Shown piece by piece: positions 1 through 8,054 of a DNA stretch of 64,000 nucleotides. Below the pieces are notes generated by a model that saw only the letters and a list, made by a program, of their open reading frames with translations, did no database searches and was not told the DNA's origin. The DNA is from Candidatus Leptofilum proximum (GTDB taxonomy: Bacteria > Chloroflexota > Anaerolineae > Promineifilales > Promineifilaceae). Location of the stretch: NCBI GenBank assembly GCA_016710325.1, contig JADJXK010000002.1, positions 5,456,001-5,520,000 on the forward strand, given 5' to 3'. The position numbers and the translations under genes were made by a program. Numbering within the stretch: position 1 is the stretch's first letter; every line of letters starts with the position of its first letter.

Positions 1-111
1 GGCGTGAAGATTTAGGCTCAGCGGTTTGGGTCTGGTTGGTCCAGGTTGGGAAGCTGTATGGGACTGAGAAGGAGTGGGGAGAGGGGATGGCCGTTTGCCG
101 GTCAAGAGACG

Positions 112-531
112 TTAAACGTCCTCATCAAACTGCACCAGGGCGTCTTTGACGTGCTGGGTCAGCTCTTCTGGGGAAATGGGTTTGGTCAGGTACACCGTGG
201 CGCCAGCGCGCAGCCCTTTGTTGATGCTGTCTAGGTCGGTTTTGGCGCTGAGCATAATGATGGGTAATTCGGCCGTAGCCGGTTCGTTACGCAGCTTTTC
301 ACACACCGTAAAGCCATCCATGCCGGGCATCATCACGTCGAGCAGCACCACATCGGGCTGATTCTTGCGCACTTTATCCAGCGCATCGTAGCCATCTTCG
401 GCTTCAGACACGTGGAAACCTGCTCGAACCAACATGAGCCGCAGCAGGGTGCGGGCCATGGGTTCGTCATCAACAATGAGAACCGATTGATGAATGCCGT
501 CTCCGGGTACTGGGGTGAATTGTCTTGCCAA
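112..531 (-). CDS. Single-domain response regulator (CheY-like)
   Basis: A 139-residue protein made of one receiver domain. Visible landmarks are the acidic pair D21/D22 in VLIVDDEP, the phospho-acceptor D65 in VVLLDVMMPGMDG, S95 in the Ser/Thr position and K117 in YLTKP. There is no output domain, so it should signal by protein-protein contact, as CheY-like proteins do. About 16 residues precede the first beta strand. It is followed at distance by a metallo-hydrolase and a second stand-alone receiver on the same strand. Its partner kinase cannot be told from sequence; several sensor kinases lie further along the window. Family assignment is firm, the pathway is unknown. Confidence 0.9.
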   Translation of the reverse strand: MARQFTPVPGDGIHQSVLIVDDEPMARTLLRLMLVRAGFHVSEAEDGYDALDKVRKNQPDVVLLDVMMPGMDGFTVCEKLRNEPATAELPIIMLSAKTDLDSINKGLRAGATVYLTKPISPEELTQHVKDALVQFDEDV

Positions 532-654
532 AATAAGTCCCTATTCTGCCAATCAAATAATCAAAAGCTTTGCTTGCTCAATGCCGTTTTTGATTGTTGG
601 TTTATTGTAAACTATTCTATTTTTCCGGCAAAGGAGTAAGACAATTAAAAAGGG

Positions 655-1530
655 CTAATCTGGCAATTTACCTAAAGGAAGTGAAATCGTTAATCCTTCA
701 CGCGCCAGTATTGTTTGCGGAAACAGTGATCGGGCTTGCAGTAAAATGTCATCGAGCTCGTCGTCGGTGAGATCGGGCGAATAATGAAACAGCGCCAGGC
801 ACTTTACACGGGCTTCAATGGCGGCCTGCACCGCTTCTTGCCAGGCACTATGACCATACTCATTAAACTTTTTCCGCTCCTCAATAGTAGCGAAATGAGA
901 ATCGTGAACCAACAGATCGGCGCCATCGGCCAGGCGCAGCAGATTGGGGTCAAAGCCGTCGTCGTAGTGGGTAACGTCGCTGCAGTAGACAAACACTTTG
1001 CCGTTGTTCTCAATTCGAAAACCCAGGCAGCCACCAGGGTGGTTGAGGTCGGCCACAGTCACCCGCGTATCATCGCCGATGATGATCGTTTCGCCATCCT
1101 GCACTTCTTTGACAATCAGATCGGCTGGAAGGGATTTGTAGGCAAAGGGCAGATAAGGCTCGATGAACTGACCGGCCATGGTTTCTTCCAGCTGTTTACC
1201 GACGCGCCGTTTGCCCACCAGCACAAACCGGTTGTTACGGCCGAAAATCGGCGCAAAAAATGGGAAACCTTGGATGTGATCCCAATGCGTATGGCTGATG
1301 AGAATGCTGCCAATGATCCGCTCCCCGCTGTTTTTCACCAACTCTTTGCCCAGGCGACGAATGCCGGAACCGGCATCAATAATAATGAGTTGTTGGTCAG
1401 AGGTGCGAAGCTCAACACAAGAGGTGTTGCCTCCGACTCGAATCGTTTCGGGACCTGGTGTAGGTATCGTACCGCGTACCCCCCAAAATCTTATCTGCAA
1501 ATTACCCTCATCTTTTGTCGTTTGTCGCAA
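655..1530 (-). CDS. MBL-fold metallo-hydrolase (phosphodiesterase/RNase Z-like)
   Basis: A 291-residue protein of the metallo-beta-lactamase fold. The zinc motif HxHxDH is seen as H80-T-H82-W-D84-H85, followed by a conserved Asp in VYCSDVTHYD, the HDSHF segment and a late His in LALFHYSPD. This pattern resembles the cyclic-nucleotide phosphodiesterase/RNase Z-like branch and not true beta-lactamases. There is no signal peptide, so it is cytoplasmic. The reading frame begins at a TTG (1528-1530); no ATG lies before the conserved RFWGVRG strand, and a weak GAAG precedes the TTG. It sits between two receiver-domain genes on the same strand, which suggests a signalling role, but the substrate is not predictable. 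Confidence 0.85.
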   Translation of the reverse strand: MRQTTKDEGNLQIRFWGVRGTIPTPGPETIRVGGNTSCVELRTSDQQLIIIDAGSGIRRLGKELVKNSGERIIGSILISHTHWDHIQGFPFFAPIFGRNNRFVLVGKRRVGKQLEETMAGQFIEPYLPFAYKSLPADLIVKEVQDGETIIIGDDTRVTVADLNHPGGCLGFRIENNGKVFVYCSDVTHYDDGFDPNLLRLADGADLLVHDSHFATIEERKKFNEYGHSAWQEAVQAAIEARVKCLALFHYSPDLTDDELDDILLQARSLFPQTILAREGLTISLPLGKLPD

Positions 1531-1747
1531 CTCTTCACAAAAAGCTTATTCTGAATTCGATTGGTTATTGGCCAGCCAGGTTGGCGCGAGGTGGAGTATA
1601 ACAAATATCTTCGTAGATTGGGTAAACCGCACCCGCTTTTGAAAGAAAGTAGTCTGCAATCGGTGCAATTTGCTCAAGTAATTGGCAGATTGGGCGCCTA
1701 TCTATTTTGAAAAAGTTTCCGCCAATGACACGATATTGATTTAACAC

Positions 1748-1784
1748 AAAAAAAGCCCATCTGCATGGCAGGTGGGCTTTCTGT
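1748..1784 (-). terminator. Rho-independent terminator after response regulator
   Basis: On the minus strand an AAAGCCCACCTGC / GCAGATGGGCTTT stem with a 4-nt loop is followed by a run of T. It lies just downstream of the response regulator that ends at 1804 and should end that transcript. Confidence 0.8.
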
Positions 1785-1803
1785 AGATAATGGGGGGGTA
1801 GGT

Positions 1804-2214
1804 TTAGGAGCTAATTTCTTGTTTGGTTTGGGCCTTGCTATTAATGACGCGTTCTACGCTGTCGAGCAGTTCCTGGGGGCCAAACGGCTTTGTGATGTAA
1901 TCGTCTACCCGAGCAATGTGCAGTCCCAGTACGCGATCTATGCTTTGCGCTTTGGCGGTGACAACAATAACGGGGATGTCACGCATTTCCTCAGAGGCCT
2001 TCATTTTTTGATACACTTCCCAGCCATCCATTTCGGGCATCATGAGGTCAAGCAGAACGAGGTCTGGCTGAATTTCGCTTATTTTGGTCAGCCCTTCATG
2101 GCCTCCCACGGCTCCGGTAACATCAAACTTGTTCCGGCCTAAAATAAGCTTTACCAGCTCAATCATTTCTAGTTCGTCTTCGATGCAAACTACTTTCTTG
2201 GGTTCGTCTGCCAT
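1804..2214 (-). CDS. Single-domain response regulator
   Basis: A 136-residue receiver domain protein. Key residues are the acidic patch in VVCIEDE, phospho-acceptor D56 in LVLLDLMMPEMDGW, T86 in VIVVTAK and K109 in YITKPF. I start it at the ATG at 2214 because GAGG lies about 10 nt upstream; an in-frame TTG at 2229 would overlap that ribosome site. No DNA-binding domain is present. It ends in a short polar tail and is followed by a strong terminator, so it is its own transcription unit. The DGWEVYQKMK segment is typical of receivers that work with histidine kinases or as adaptors. The partner is unknown. Confidence 0.9.
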   Translation of the reverse strand: MADEPKKVVCIEDELEMIELVKLILGRNKFDVTGAVGGHEGLTKISEIQPDLVLLDLMMPEMDGWEVYQKMKASEEMRDIPVIVVTAKAQSIDRVLGLHIARVDDYITKPFGPQELLDSVERVINSKAQTKQEISS

Positions 2215-2592
2215 TACGTATTTCCTCAATCAATAATCAGATCAGATAAACGGTTAAATCGCTTTAAACCTCTGTGGCCTGGGGCGATTTTTTATCTAAA
2301 GGCTGCGTTGTTCAGGTAACTCTTAACTTTCTAAAGAGTATCACAAGCCAGAATGCTTGTCTACACATTATTTCCCTATCGAACAGGACAATGGATTCAC
2401 GAACAGCCCATTAGTGGAACCCGTTCGCAGTCAGGTAATGGTACTTTAATCGAATTGGGTAACCTGATCTATGTGATAAGAGTAAGGGGGAGCTTGGTAT
2501 GAGATGAGGGCAATACGGCCGTTGCCCTTCCGCTTTTTCCGTGGTTATAATCGCCGCATGGCAGGAAGCGTATTTTTTAGGAAAAGCCCTTC
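2215..2592. other. Intergenic region with divergent promoters
   Basis: About 380 bases without a supported gene between a leftward response regulator and rightward carbonic anhydrase. It holds a sigma70-type promoter for the carbonic anhydrase near its right end and a hairpin centred on one ACGGCCGT copy at about 2516. I see no coding sequence in it. Confidence 0.6.
2522..2551 (+). promoter_or_regulatory. Sigma70-type promoter for carbonic anhydrase
   Basis: TTGCCC at 2522-2527, an 18-bp spacer and a perfect TATAAT at 2546-2551 lie 41 nt before the start codon. An AGGAAAA ribosome site precedes the ATG at 2593. Confidence 0.65.
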
Positions 2593-3231
2593 ATGATTTC
2601 CGCTCAAGAAGCTTTGGATCGATTGCAGGCGGGTAACCAACGATTTGTCTCTGGCGTGCAGAGTTTGAGCACGCTTGGCAGCCGGGCCCGGCGCAGTGAC
2701 CTGGTGGCCGGGCAAGCCCCTTTTGCCATCATTCTGGGCTGCTCAGATTCCCGCGTGCCGGCTGAAATTGTGTTTGACCAGGGGCTGGGCGATCTGTTTG
2801 TGATCCGCGTGGCGGGTAACATCATCGCCCCGTCGTTGGTGGGCAGCGTAGAGTTTGCGGCCGACAAGTTTGGCACGCGGCTGGTGGTGGTGTTGGGGCA
2901 TTCCAACTGTGGGGCGGTGCAGGCCACGCTGGAGGAGCTGGAACGGCCGTCTGCCAATCGTTCCCCCAACCTGCATTCTATTGTGGACCGGATACGGCCG
3001 TCGGTGCAAAGCTTGCTGGAAACGGAGTTGAAGCACAACTACAATGAGCTGCTCCATCTGGCGGTGCGGGCCAACATTCGCACCTCGGCCAACCACCTGC
3101 GGCACGGTTCGCGCATCCTTGAGAAGCTCATCGCCAGTGATGGTTTGCTCGTGGTGGGAGCCGAGTATTCTTTGGAAACAGGCGTCGTTGATTTCTTCGA
3201 TGGTTTGTCGTCATTTTTGATTGACGATTGA
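2593..3231 (+). CDS. Beta-class carbonic anhydrase
   Basis: A 212-residue enzyme that interconverts CO2 and bicarbonate. Zinc ligands and active-site residues are visible: C50-S-D52-S-R54 and H103-S-N-C106-G, the classic CxDxR and HxxCG signatures. The IRVAGNI segment and the GSVEFA helix are also typical. It has no signal peptide, so it is cytoplasmic, and its length is normal for the family. The start is the ATG at 2593 with AGGAAAA upstream. The gene has its own promoter and a terminator at 3259-3288, so it is monocistronic. It probably supplies bicarbonate for carboxylation reactions or pH balance; this physiological role is an inference. Confidence 0.93.
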   Translation: MISAQEALDRLQAGNQRFVSGVQSLSTLGSRARRSDLVAGQAPFAIILGCSDSRVPAEIVFDQGLGDLFVIRVAGNIIAPSLVGSVEFAADKFGTRLVVVLGHSNCGAVQATLEELERPSANRSPNLHSIVDRIRPSVQSLLETELKHNYNELLHLAVRANIRTSANHLRHGSRILEKLIASDGLLVVGAEYSLETGVVDFFDGLSSFLIDD

Positions 3232-3258
3232 AGAGAAACTGATATACTTCCCACTCTA

Positions 3259-3288
3259 GCCTGTGGCTTACCGCCCGCAGGCTTTTTG
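3259..3288 (+). terminator. Rho-independent terminator after carbonic anhydrase
   Basis: A GC-rich stem of AGCCTGTGG with CCGCAGGCT is followed by TTTTT, 28 nt after the stop codon. Confidence 0.8.
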
Positions 3289-3354
3289 CTGAATAATTAC
3301 CACGAGAAAAAACTCCCTCGTTGTTGAGGAATTTACAAACTGAGGTTTAAGATC

Positions 3355-4005
3355 ATGTCTGATGTTAGATTGGCTATTGAGGCCGAACCGCGCACGGTTG
3401 TCGGTAAACAAGTGAAACAGTTACGCCGGGATGGAATGATTCCCGCGGTTATTTATGGGATCCAGGATCCGGTAACGATTCAATTGGAAAATAAGATGCT
3501 GCGTCGCGTGCTGCGCCGGGCGGGAACAACCAACCTGATCGACATTACGTTCGACGGCCAAAAGCGCACCGTTCTGGCTCGCGAAATCCAACAGCATCTC
3601 ACCCGAGGCGATCTCATTCACGTGGACTTCCAAGAAGTTGACCTGAAGGTCAAAATCACGGCCGAAGCCTCCCTGGTTTTGGTGGGTCGTTCGCAAATGA
3701 TGAAAGATGCCGAGGGTTCCGACGTTTTGGCGCTGAACAGCGTGGAAATTGAAGCGCTGCCCGACGACCTGATTGCAGAGATCGAAGTGGACGTGACTGA
3801 TATGACCGCCGATGAGCCGATCTACGTGAGTGATCTGTCTGTGCCGGAAGGCGTGATTATTCTCACCGACCCGGAAACGGCCGTTGCCCGCTTTGAATAT
3901 GCCCGGCCCGAAGTTGAAGAGGAAGAAGAGGAAGAATTCGAACCCACGGCCGATTCTGTGGAAATCATTGAAAAAGGCAAGATTGAGGACGAAGACGAAG
4001 AGTAA
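3355..4005 (+). CDS. rplY: 50S ribosomal protein L25/general stress protein Ctc
   Basis: A 216-residue protein of the L25/TL5/Ctc family, which binds 5S rRNA in the large ribosomal subunit. The N-terminal L25 domain (about residues 4-95) shows the family opening VVGKQVKQLRRDGMIPAVIYG, here only partly quoted, and the conserved LIHVDFQEV. The C-terminal TL5 domain covers about 100-190. The protein ends in a long acidic tail (runs of Glu and Asp from about residue 184), a feature of many Ctc-type proteins. GAGG precedes the ATG, and a strong terminator follows. It is flanked by unrelated genes and is probably expressed alone. Confidence 0.93.
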   Translation: MSDVRLAIEAEPRTVVGKQVKQLRRDGMIPAVIYGIQDPVTIQLENKMLRRVLRRAGTTNLIDITFDGQKRTVLAREIQQHLTRGDLIHVDFQEVDLKVKITAEASLVLVGRSQMMKDAEGSDVLALNSVEIEALPDDLIAEIEVDVTDMTADEPIYVSDLSVPEGVIILTDPETAVARFEYARPEVEEEEEEEFEPTADSVEIIEKGKIEDEDEE

Positions 4006-4037
4006 TCGTTCTTTTTGCTTCACAAATTTTGCACCTG

Positions 4038-4067
4038 AAGGGTCGGACACAGGTCCGACCCTTTTTG
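4038..4067 (+). terminator. Rho-independent terminator after rplY
   Basis: An AAGGGTCGGAC / GTCCGACCCTT stem with a short ACAG loop is followed by a T-run, 33 nt after the rplY stop. Confidence 0.85.
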
Positions 4068-4073
4068 TTTTGT

Positions 4074-4195
4074 GGGTCTTCAGGATTTCGTGGGGTCTGG
4101 GGTGAAACGTGAAGCGTGAAACGTGATGGCTCTCTGGTCACGTTTCACGTTTCACGCATCACCGGCTGTAACCCCCCTGAATTCCCAAAGAGCCT
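4074..4195. repeat. GTGAAACGTGA long-hairpin element, copy A
   Basis: A roughly 120-bp imperfect palindrome. The inner arms are made of near-tandem GTGAAAC/GTGAAGC units and their complement (CACGTTTCACGTTTCACG). The outer arms resemble GGGTCTTCAGGATTT on the left and CCTGAATTCCCAAAGAGCC on the right. Three further copies lie at 39529, 48136 and 54687. It sits between the rplY terminator and the glycosyltransferase start. Confidence 0.8.
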
Positions 4196-4239
4196 GTTTT
4201 GTTCCCCGGCGCGTATTCGCCCAACGATTAGCCCCAAGA

Positions 4240-4254
4240 TACAATGTGCCCATG
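4240..4254 (+). promoter_or_regulatory. -10 box placing a leaderless start for the glycosyltransferase
   Basis: TACAAT at 4240-4245 lies 6 nt before the ATG at 4252, so the transcript would begin at or next to the start codon. No ribosome site is present. The -35 (TTCGCC, 18 bp upstream) is weak. Confidence 0.45.
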
Positions 4255-6303
4255 AAGAAGTGGCAGGAGCGTGTGTGTCTGGCTTTCATTTTGTTGGTTG
4301 CGGCCGTTTTTCGCCTGACTGGCATTGATTGGGACGATTACCACCATTACCATCCCGACGAGCGGTATATTTCCTGGGTGGCTACCACGATTGAGTTTTC
4401 ATCTGATTGGCAGACCGCTTTCTCTCCCCACCAGTCAACCTTTAACCCGTTTTACTGGCCCCCCGAAGCCGCCAGCCGCGGCATTGAAGTACCGCAGAAC
4501 GAACCGCGTGATTTTGCCTACGGCCATGTGCCGCTTTACCTGGGCGTGCTGGCGACGCGCCTGATGGAGTGGGTGGGGCCGCGTTTGCACTCCCTTTTCC
4601 CCGACGATTGGCTGTTAACACAGGACCTTTTCAACCAGGCTGAGCTGATTGAGTTCCGGCATTTAACGGCCGTTGCCCGGGCCCTCACCGCCTTGTTTGA
4701 TGTGGGCACCGTCTGGCTGGTTTTTTTGCTAGGACGACGCCTCTTTTCGTCCGTGGTTGGCCTGCTGGCTGCCGCCTTCCTGGCCGTTAATGTCATGCAC
4801 ATCCAGCTGGCCCACTTCTTCATCTCCGATCCGTACCAGACCTTCTTCACCACCGCTGCCCTCGTGCTTTTGATAAAGGCAGTTAGCCACAGAGAACACA
4901 GAGAGAAAAGAGATCAGGCCGATAACGGTTCACCGATCACCGATCACCGTTCACGGATTACCGTTTACTGGCTCCTCGCTGCCGTCTTCATTGGCCTGGC
5001 TATTGGTTCCAAGTTTTCGGCGATTTTGTTGGTGCTGCCGCTCATGTTGGCGGCCACCTGGATGGAGGGGCGCTGGGATTTTTGGTTGGGAACGGCCGTT
5101 TTCACCACCGCCCTCACCTTCTTCCTCACCAATCCCTTTGCCGTGCTGGATTTAAGCTGTGAAGTCCTCACACCCGCCATGCAGCTTGGTCCCGTCACCG
5201 TGCCCGCACTGGATTGGCGCGCTTGCTACGTGGAAAATATCGCCACGCAAAACAGCATGGTGCAGGGCGAAGGTGATGTGCCCTTCACGCGGCAGTACGG
5301 CGGCACGCGGCCATATCTTTATTTTGTCGAGATGCAGCTGCGTTGGGGCATGGGGTGGCCGCTGGGGCTGCTGGCGTTTGGCGCGTTTGGCTGGGCAGTC
5401 TGGCAAGTTTTTAGGAGATTGGAAATTGGCAGCCGCAGGCTGCGAGATTGGAGATTAATTGCTAAAAATCTCCAATTTCCAATCTCCAATCTCCTTCTGT
5501 TAGCCTGGGTTGTGCCTTTTTTCGTTACGACAGGCGGCTTTTTTGTGAAGTTTATGCGCTACTTGCAGCCGTTGACGCCCTTTTTGATGGTGTGGGCGGC
5601 GGCGTGGCTGTGGAGCTGGCGGTCGGCGTGGCTGAAGTGGGGGGTAGGTACGGCCGTTCTCCTCACTACCACCCTCTACGCCATCAGCTTTGTTAATGTT
5701 TATCGCCAGCCGCATCCCTGGGTGGCGGCCTCGGAGTGGATCTTCCGCACCGTGGAGCCCGGCGCGCTAATTCTGAGCGAGCAGTGGGACGATTCTCTGC
5801 CCAGCTCGATGGTTGTGGATGGCGAGGTGCGCCGCCGTTCCGAGTATCCCAACGATGAGCTCACCTGGCTCACCGGCACAGAAGAGGACGACAACGCCGA
5901 AAAGCTGGCCGAGAACCTGGAACTGCTGGCAGAAGCCGACTATATCACGGTGCTGTCCAACCGGATTTACGGTACCGTGCCGCGCCTGCAGGAGCGCTAT
6001 CCGCTCTCCAGCCAGTACCACGAACTGCTCTTTTCTGGGGCACTGGGTTACGAGCCGGTGTTTGTCGCCGGGCGTTATCCCACCCTGTTTGGCTGGCAGC
6101 TGCGCCCCAACACGTTTGGCTGGCCCGATTTGGTGCCGCCACCACTGGTGCAGTCGTACCTGGACAGCCAGCCCGGCTTCAACCTGGGCCGGGCCGATGA
6201 AAGCTTTATCGTCTACGACCAGCCGCTGACGATTGTTTTTGAGAACGTGGAGCGAAAAACGGCCGTAGAGCTGCAATCACTCTTCACCCTTCCTTCGGAA
6301 TAG
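4252..6303 (+). CDS. GT39-like membrane glycosyltransferase
   Basis: A 683-residue polytopic membrane protein of the GT-C fold (PMT/ArnT-like, DUF2723-like group), expected to use a lipid-linked sugar outside the membrane. After a first membrane helix (residues 6-22) the outer loop carries DWDDYHHYHPDERY with the acidic/His-Pro-Asp-Glu motif typical of the family. Many further TM helices follow, then a soluble C-terminal part from about residue 490. The reading frame is open upstream, but that part only translates a repeat element; the ATG at 4252 begins a normal MKKW-plus-helix start. Two loops (about residues 213-238 and 386-414) are encoded by intergenic-type repeats inserted in frame, which is odd. 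Sugar and acceptor are unknown. Confidence 0.8.
   Translation: MKKWQERVCLAFILLVAAVFRLTGIDWDDYHHYHPDERYISWVATTIEFSSDWQTAFSPHQSTFNPFYWPPEAASRGIEVPQNEPRDFAYGHVPLYLGVLATRLMEWVGPRLHSLFPDDWLLTQDLFNQAELIEFRHLTAVARALTALFDVGTVWLVFLLGRRLFSSVVGLLAAAFLAVNVMHIQLAHFFISDPYQTFFTTAALVLLIKAVSHREHREKRDQADNGSPITDHRSRITVYWLLAAVFIGLAIGSKFSAILLVLPLMLAATWMEGRWDFWLGTAVFTTALTFFLTNPFAVLDLSCEVLTPAMQLGPVTVPALDWRACYVENIATQNSMVQGEGDVPFTRQYGGTRPYLYFVEMQLRWGMGWPLGLLAFGAFGWAVWQVFRRLEIGSRRLRDWRLIAKNLQFPISNLLLLAWVVPFFVTTGGFFVKFMRYLQPLTPFLMVWAAAWLWSWRSAWLKWGVGTAVLLTTTLYAISFVNVYRQPHPWVAASEWIFRTVEPGALILSEQWDDSLPSSMVVDGEVRRRSEYPNDELTWLTGTEEDDNAEKLAENLELLAEADYITVLSNRIYGTVPRLQERYPLSSQYHELLFSGALGYEPVFVAGRYPTLFGWQLRPNTFGWPDLVPPPLVQSYLDSQPGFNLGRADESFIVYDQPLTIVFENVERKTAVELQSLFTLPSE
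4884..4966. repeat. Intergenic-type repeat inserted in frame in glycosyltransferase
   Basis: Inside the coding sequence, a purine-rich CACAGAGAACACAGAGAG stretch is followed by repeated CGATCACCGATCACCGTTCACGG-like units (quoted in part). The same unit types form intergenic hairpins at 11013, 42777 and 46303. The stretch keeps the reading frame and encodes a charged loop between two TM helices. Confidence 0.7.
5414..5487. repeat. GGAGATTGG hairpin inserted in frame in glycosyltransferase
   Basis: Perfect 16-bp inverted arms (GGAGATTGGAAATTGG at 5414-5429 and its complement at 5472-5487) lie inside the coding region and keep the frame. The same unit forms an intergenic hairpin at 52195-52242. 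Confidence 0.8.
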
Positions 6304-6317
6304 TCCAACAATACCCA

Positions 6318-6460
6318 TTTGTCATTTTGAACGCAGTGAAAAATCCCTCTAAGCGTTCACAAAATCAGTCTCGCGGACAAGATTTTAAGCAGCGGTAGCA
6401 TCCTCAGATGCGGAGCGGGTTTTGCGCCAGACGTTCGCATCTGAGGATGCTCACTCCGCC
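6318..6460. repeat. Intergenic dispersed repeat with 16-bp stem
   Basis: The gap between convergent genes holds a GTCATTTTGAACGCAGTG-type dispersed repeat and a hairpin with perfect 16-bp arms, AGCATCCTCAGATGCG (6397-6412) and its complement (6436-6451). It could act as a bidirectional terminator, but no T-run follows the stem. Confidence 0.6.
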
Positions 6461-6480
6461 TTATTAGAAAGGTATTGAGG

Positions 6481-7845
6481 CTAGATCGACTTCAGATACT
6501 CAACCAGGTCGTTGATCTCTTCCGGTGTGAGCCCCAAGTTAAAGTGGTCGTTGTAGTGATTGATAACGTCTTGCAACGTGGCGAAACGGCCGTCGTGGTA
6601 AAAACCACCCTGCGTATGGGTCCACAACCCCTTCAATGGCGCCGTGCGATAGCGCTCGTCGGGTGAACGGTTGGCCTGGAAGTCATCAATACCAATTTCT
6701 TCCGGCGTGTGCATGTTCCAGCCCGGCTCGGTAAAAATCGGCGGCACATGGCAGCTGGCGCAGTTGGCTTTGCCCGTAAACAGCTCCTGGCCACGTACGG
6801 CCGCTGCCTCATCGAAACTGCCCGCTGGCGGTTCTGGTGCCGGGATGGCCAGCTGGTAGAAGTGCAAGTCTGCCAGCTTGGGCGTGATGAGATCAGGGTC
6901 GCTGCTGAGATGGCCGAAGTTGTTGGCGGCGGCAATGGGGAATTTGTCGGCATCATCCAGGCGCGGGTCATAGAAAGTGCCCTGGCCGTTCATTTCCAGG
7001 TTAGCCACAAAAGCGTTCCAGTGTGTCACCGAGCCCCAACCCGTCCAGGTATGCAGGTTCACCCCGGCCAGGCCAAACGCTGGCGGAATCAGGGTGGCCG
7101 CGGTCTCGCCATCCGGTCGAAAGCCCTGGCCGTCCAGAACAAGCTCCGCATCGAACTTGCCGGGACCCCAGGCGAGGAGTACCTGTTCCACGGTGGCTAC
7201 GTCTACGCCCAGCAGATCGGCCAGCGGCTGCAAATTGGGGGCAAAGGCGATGATGGCCCCTACGTTCAGGTCCCGGTTGGCCCAACCGTCCAGGCGATGG
7301 CCAATGCCCGGCGCCAGGGAGTCATCCACAGTGGAGTGGCACAAGGCGCATTGAATGCCGACCGCATCCAGGCTGCCCTGGTCATTAAAGAAACCGGTGA
7401 CCCCTACAACAGCATCCAGTTCGAGCAAGGCCAGGGTAACGGCCGGATCGGTCAGATCGACCTCGCCCCGGCGCAGCTGCCTGATCAGCGGATTTGGCAG
7501 CGCATCTACATCCACCTTGAGACCCAGAGCCAACGCTGTTTCCGGCGACAGCCCGGGGCCAATACCGCCAAACTGCTCACCCTGAATGGTCTGGTGTAAG
7601 CCGAGCGTGCCACCCCAAAAGGCTTCATCACCAAAGGTATCGTAGCGGAAGATTTGCCGACCGTTATCAATTGAATCGGCCGCGTGCCGGCAGATGACTT
7701 TATCGAAGGGAGACGAGAGTGCATTCACTCTGTCACAGGAAGCGGCCCTGGAGGTAGCCATGCTCGCCCCCAGCCCAACCAGCAAAATGGTTACGCCTAT
7801 CAAAATAGGGTAAAGGCGCCGATGATGATCTTTAACATGAACCAT
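6481..7845 (-). CDS. Di-heme cytochrome c, CcpA/MauG-like
   Basis: A 454-residue exported c-type cytochrome. An N-terminal signal anchor/peptide spans about residues 10-30. Two heme-binding motifs are visible, C166-A-L-C-H170 and C362-A-S-C-H366. The segment PPIFTEPGWNMHTP after the second heme and YRTAPLKGLW...TQGGFYHDGRFATLQDVINHYN (quoted in part) match the di-heme cytochrome c peroxidase family. The protein is longer than bacterial CcpA (about 330 residues) with an extra region between the hemes. It should act outside the cytoplasmic membrane, reducing peroxide or oxidising an unknown partner. ATG with GGAG upstream. It stands alone, next to a SufR-like regulator transcribed on the same strand. 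Confidence 0.85.
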   Translation of the reverse strand: MVHVKDHHRRLYPILIGVTILLVGLGASMATSRAASCDRVNALSSPFDKVICRHAADSIDNGRQIFRYDTFGDEAFWGGTLGLHQTIQGEQFGGIGPGLSPETALALGLKVDVDALPNPLIRQLRRGEVDLTDPAVTLALLELDAVVGVTGFFNDQGSLDAVGIQCALCHSTVDDSLAPGIGHRLDGWANRDLNVGAIIAFAPNLQPLADLLGVDVATVEQVLLAWGPGKFDAELVLDGQGFRPDGETAATLIPPAFGLAGVNLHTWTGWGSVTHWNAFVANLEMNGQGTFYDPRLDDADKFPIAAANNFGHLSSDPDLITPKLADLHFYQLAIPAPEPPAGSFDEAAAVRGQELFTGKANCASCHVPPIFTEPGWNMHTPEEIGIDDFQANRSPDERYRTAPLKGLWTHTQGGFYHDGRFATLQDVINHYNDHFNLGLTPEEINDLVEYLKSI

Positions 7846-8054
7846 ATCTATCTCCTTTTTGCCTCATCAAAATAGGACTGCTGTCCACGAGGGACCTCTA
7901 TGGGCATGGTGAAAGGGGAATGTTGACGATACTTTTGGAGACAAAAGACACCCCTCCTTGAGCGCAACTGCTCAGGCTGACTGTGGCCGGGAACGGCCGT
8001 ATCTGGTTGCAAAGTAGGGGAATTCGTTTGTCTTGAAGCTGCCGTACGGCGAGG

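Noticed and set aside
784..1554. 256-codon rightward reading frame opposite the metallo-hydrolase
   Set aside because: It is antisense to a gene with clear HxHxDH motifs; its product shows no family features.
1565..1747. 60-codon leftward reading frame between the MBL-fold gene and a terminator
   Set aside because: It begins at GTG immediately after a terminator, has no ribosome site and no recognisable domain.
4074..4195. CRISPR-like repeats
   Set aside because: The repeated units are contiguous and inverted, with no spacers of regular length and no cas genes nearby.
4123..4251. Longer N-terminus for the glycosyltransferase
   Set aside because: This stretch translates the right half of hairpin element copy A and precedes a normal ATG with a -10 box.
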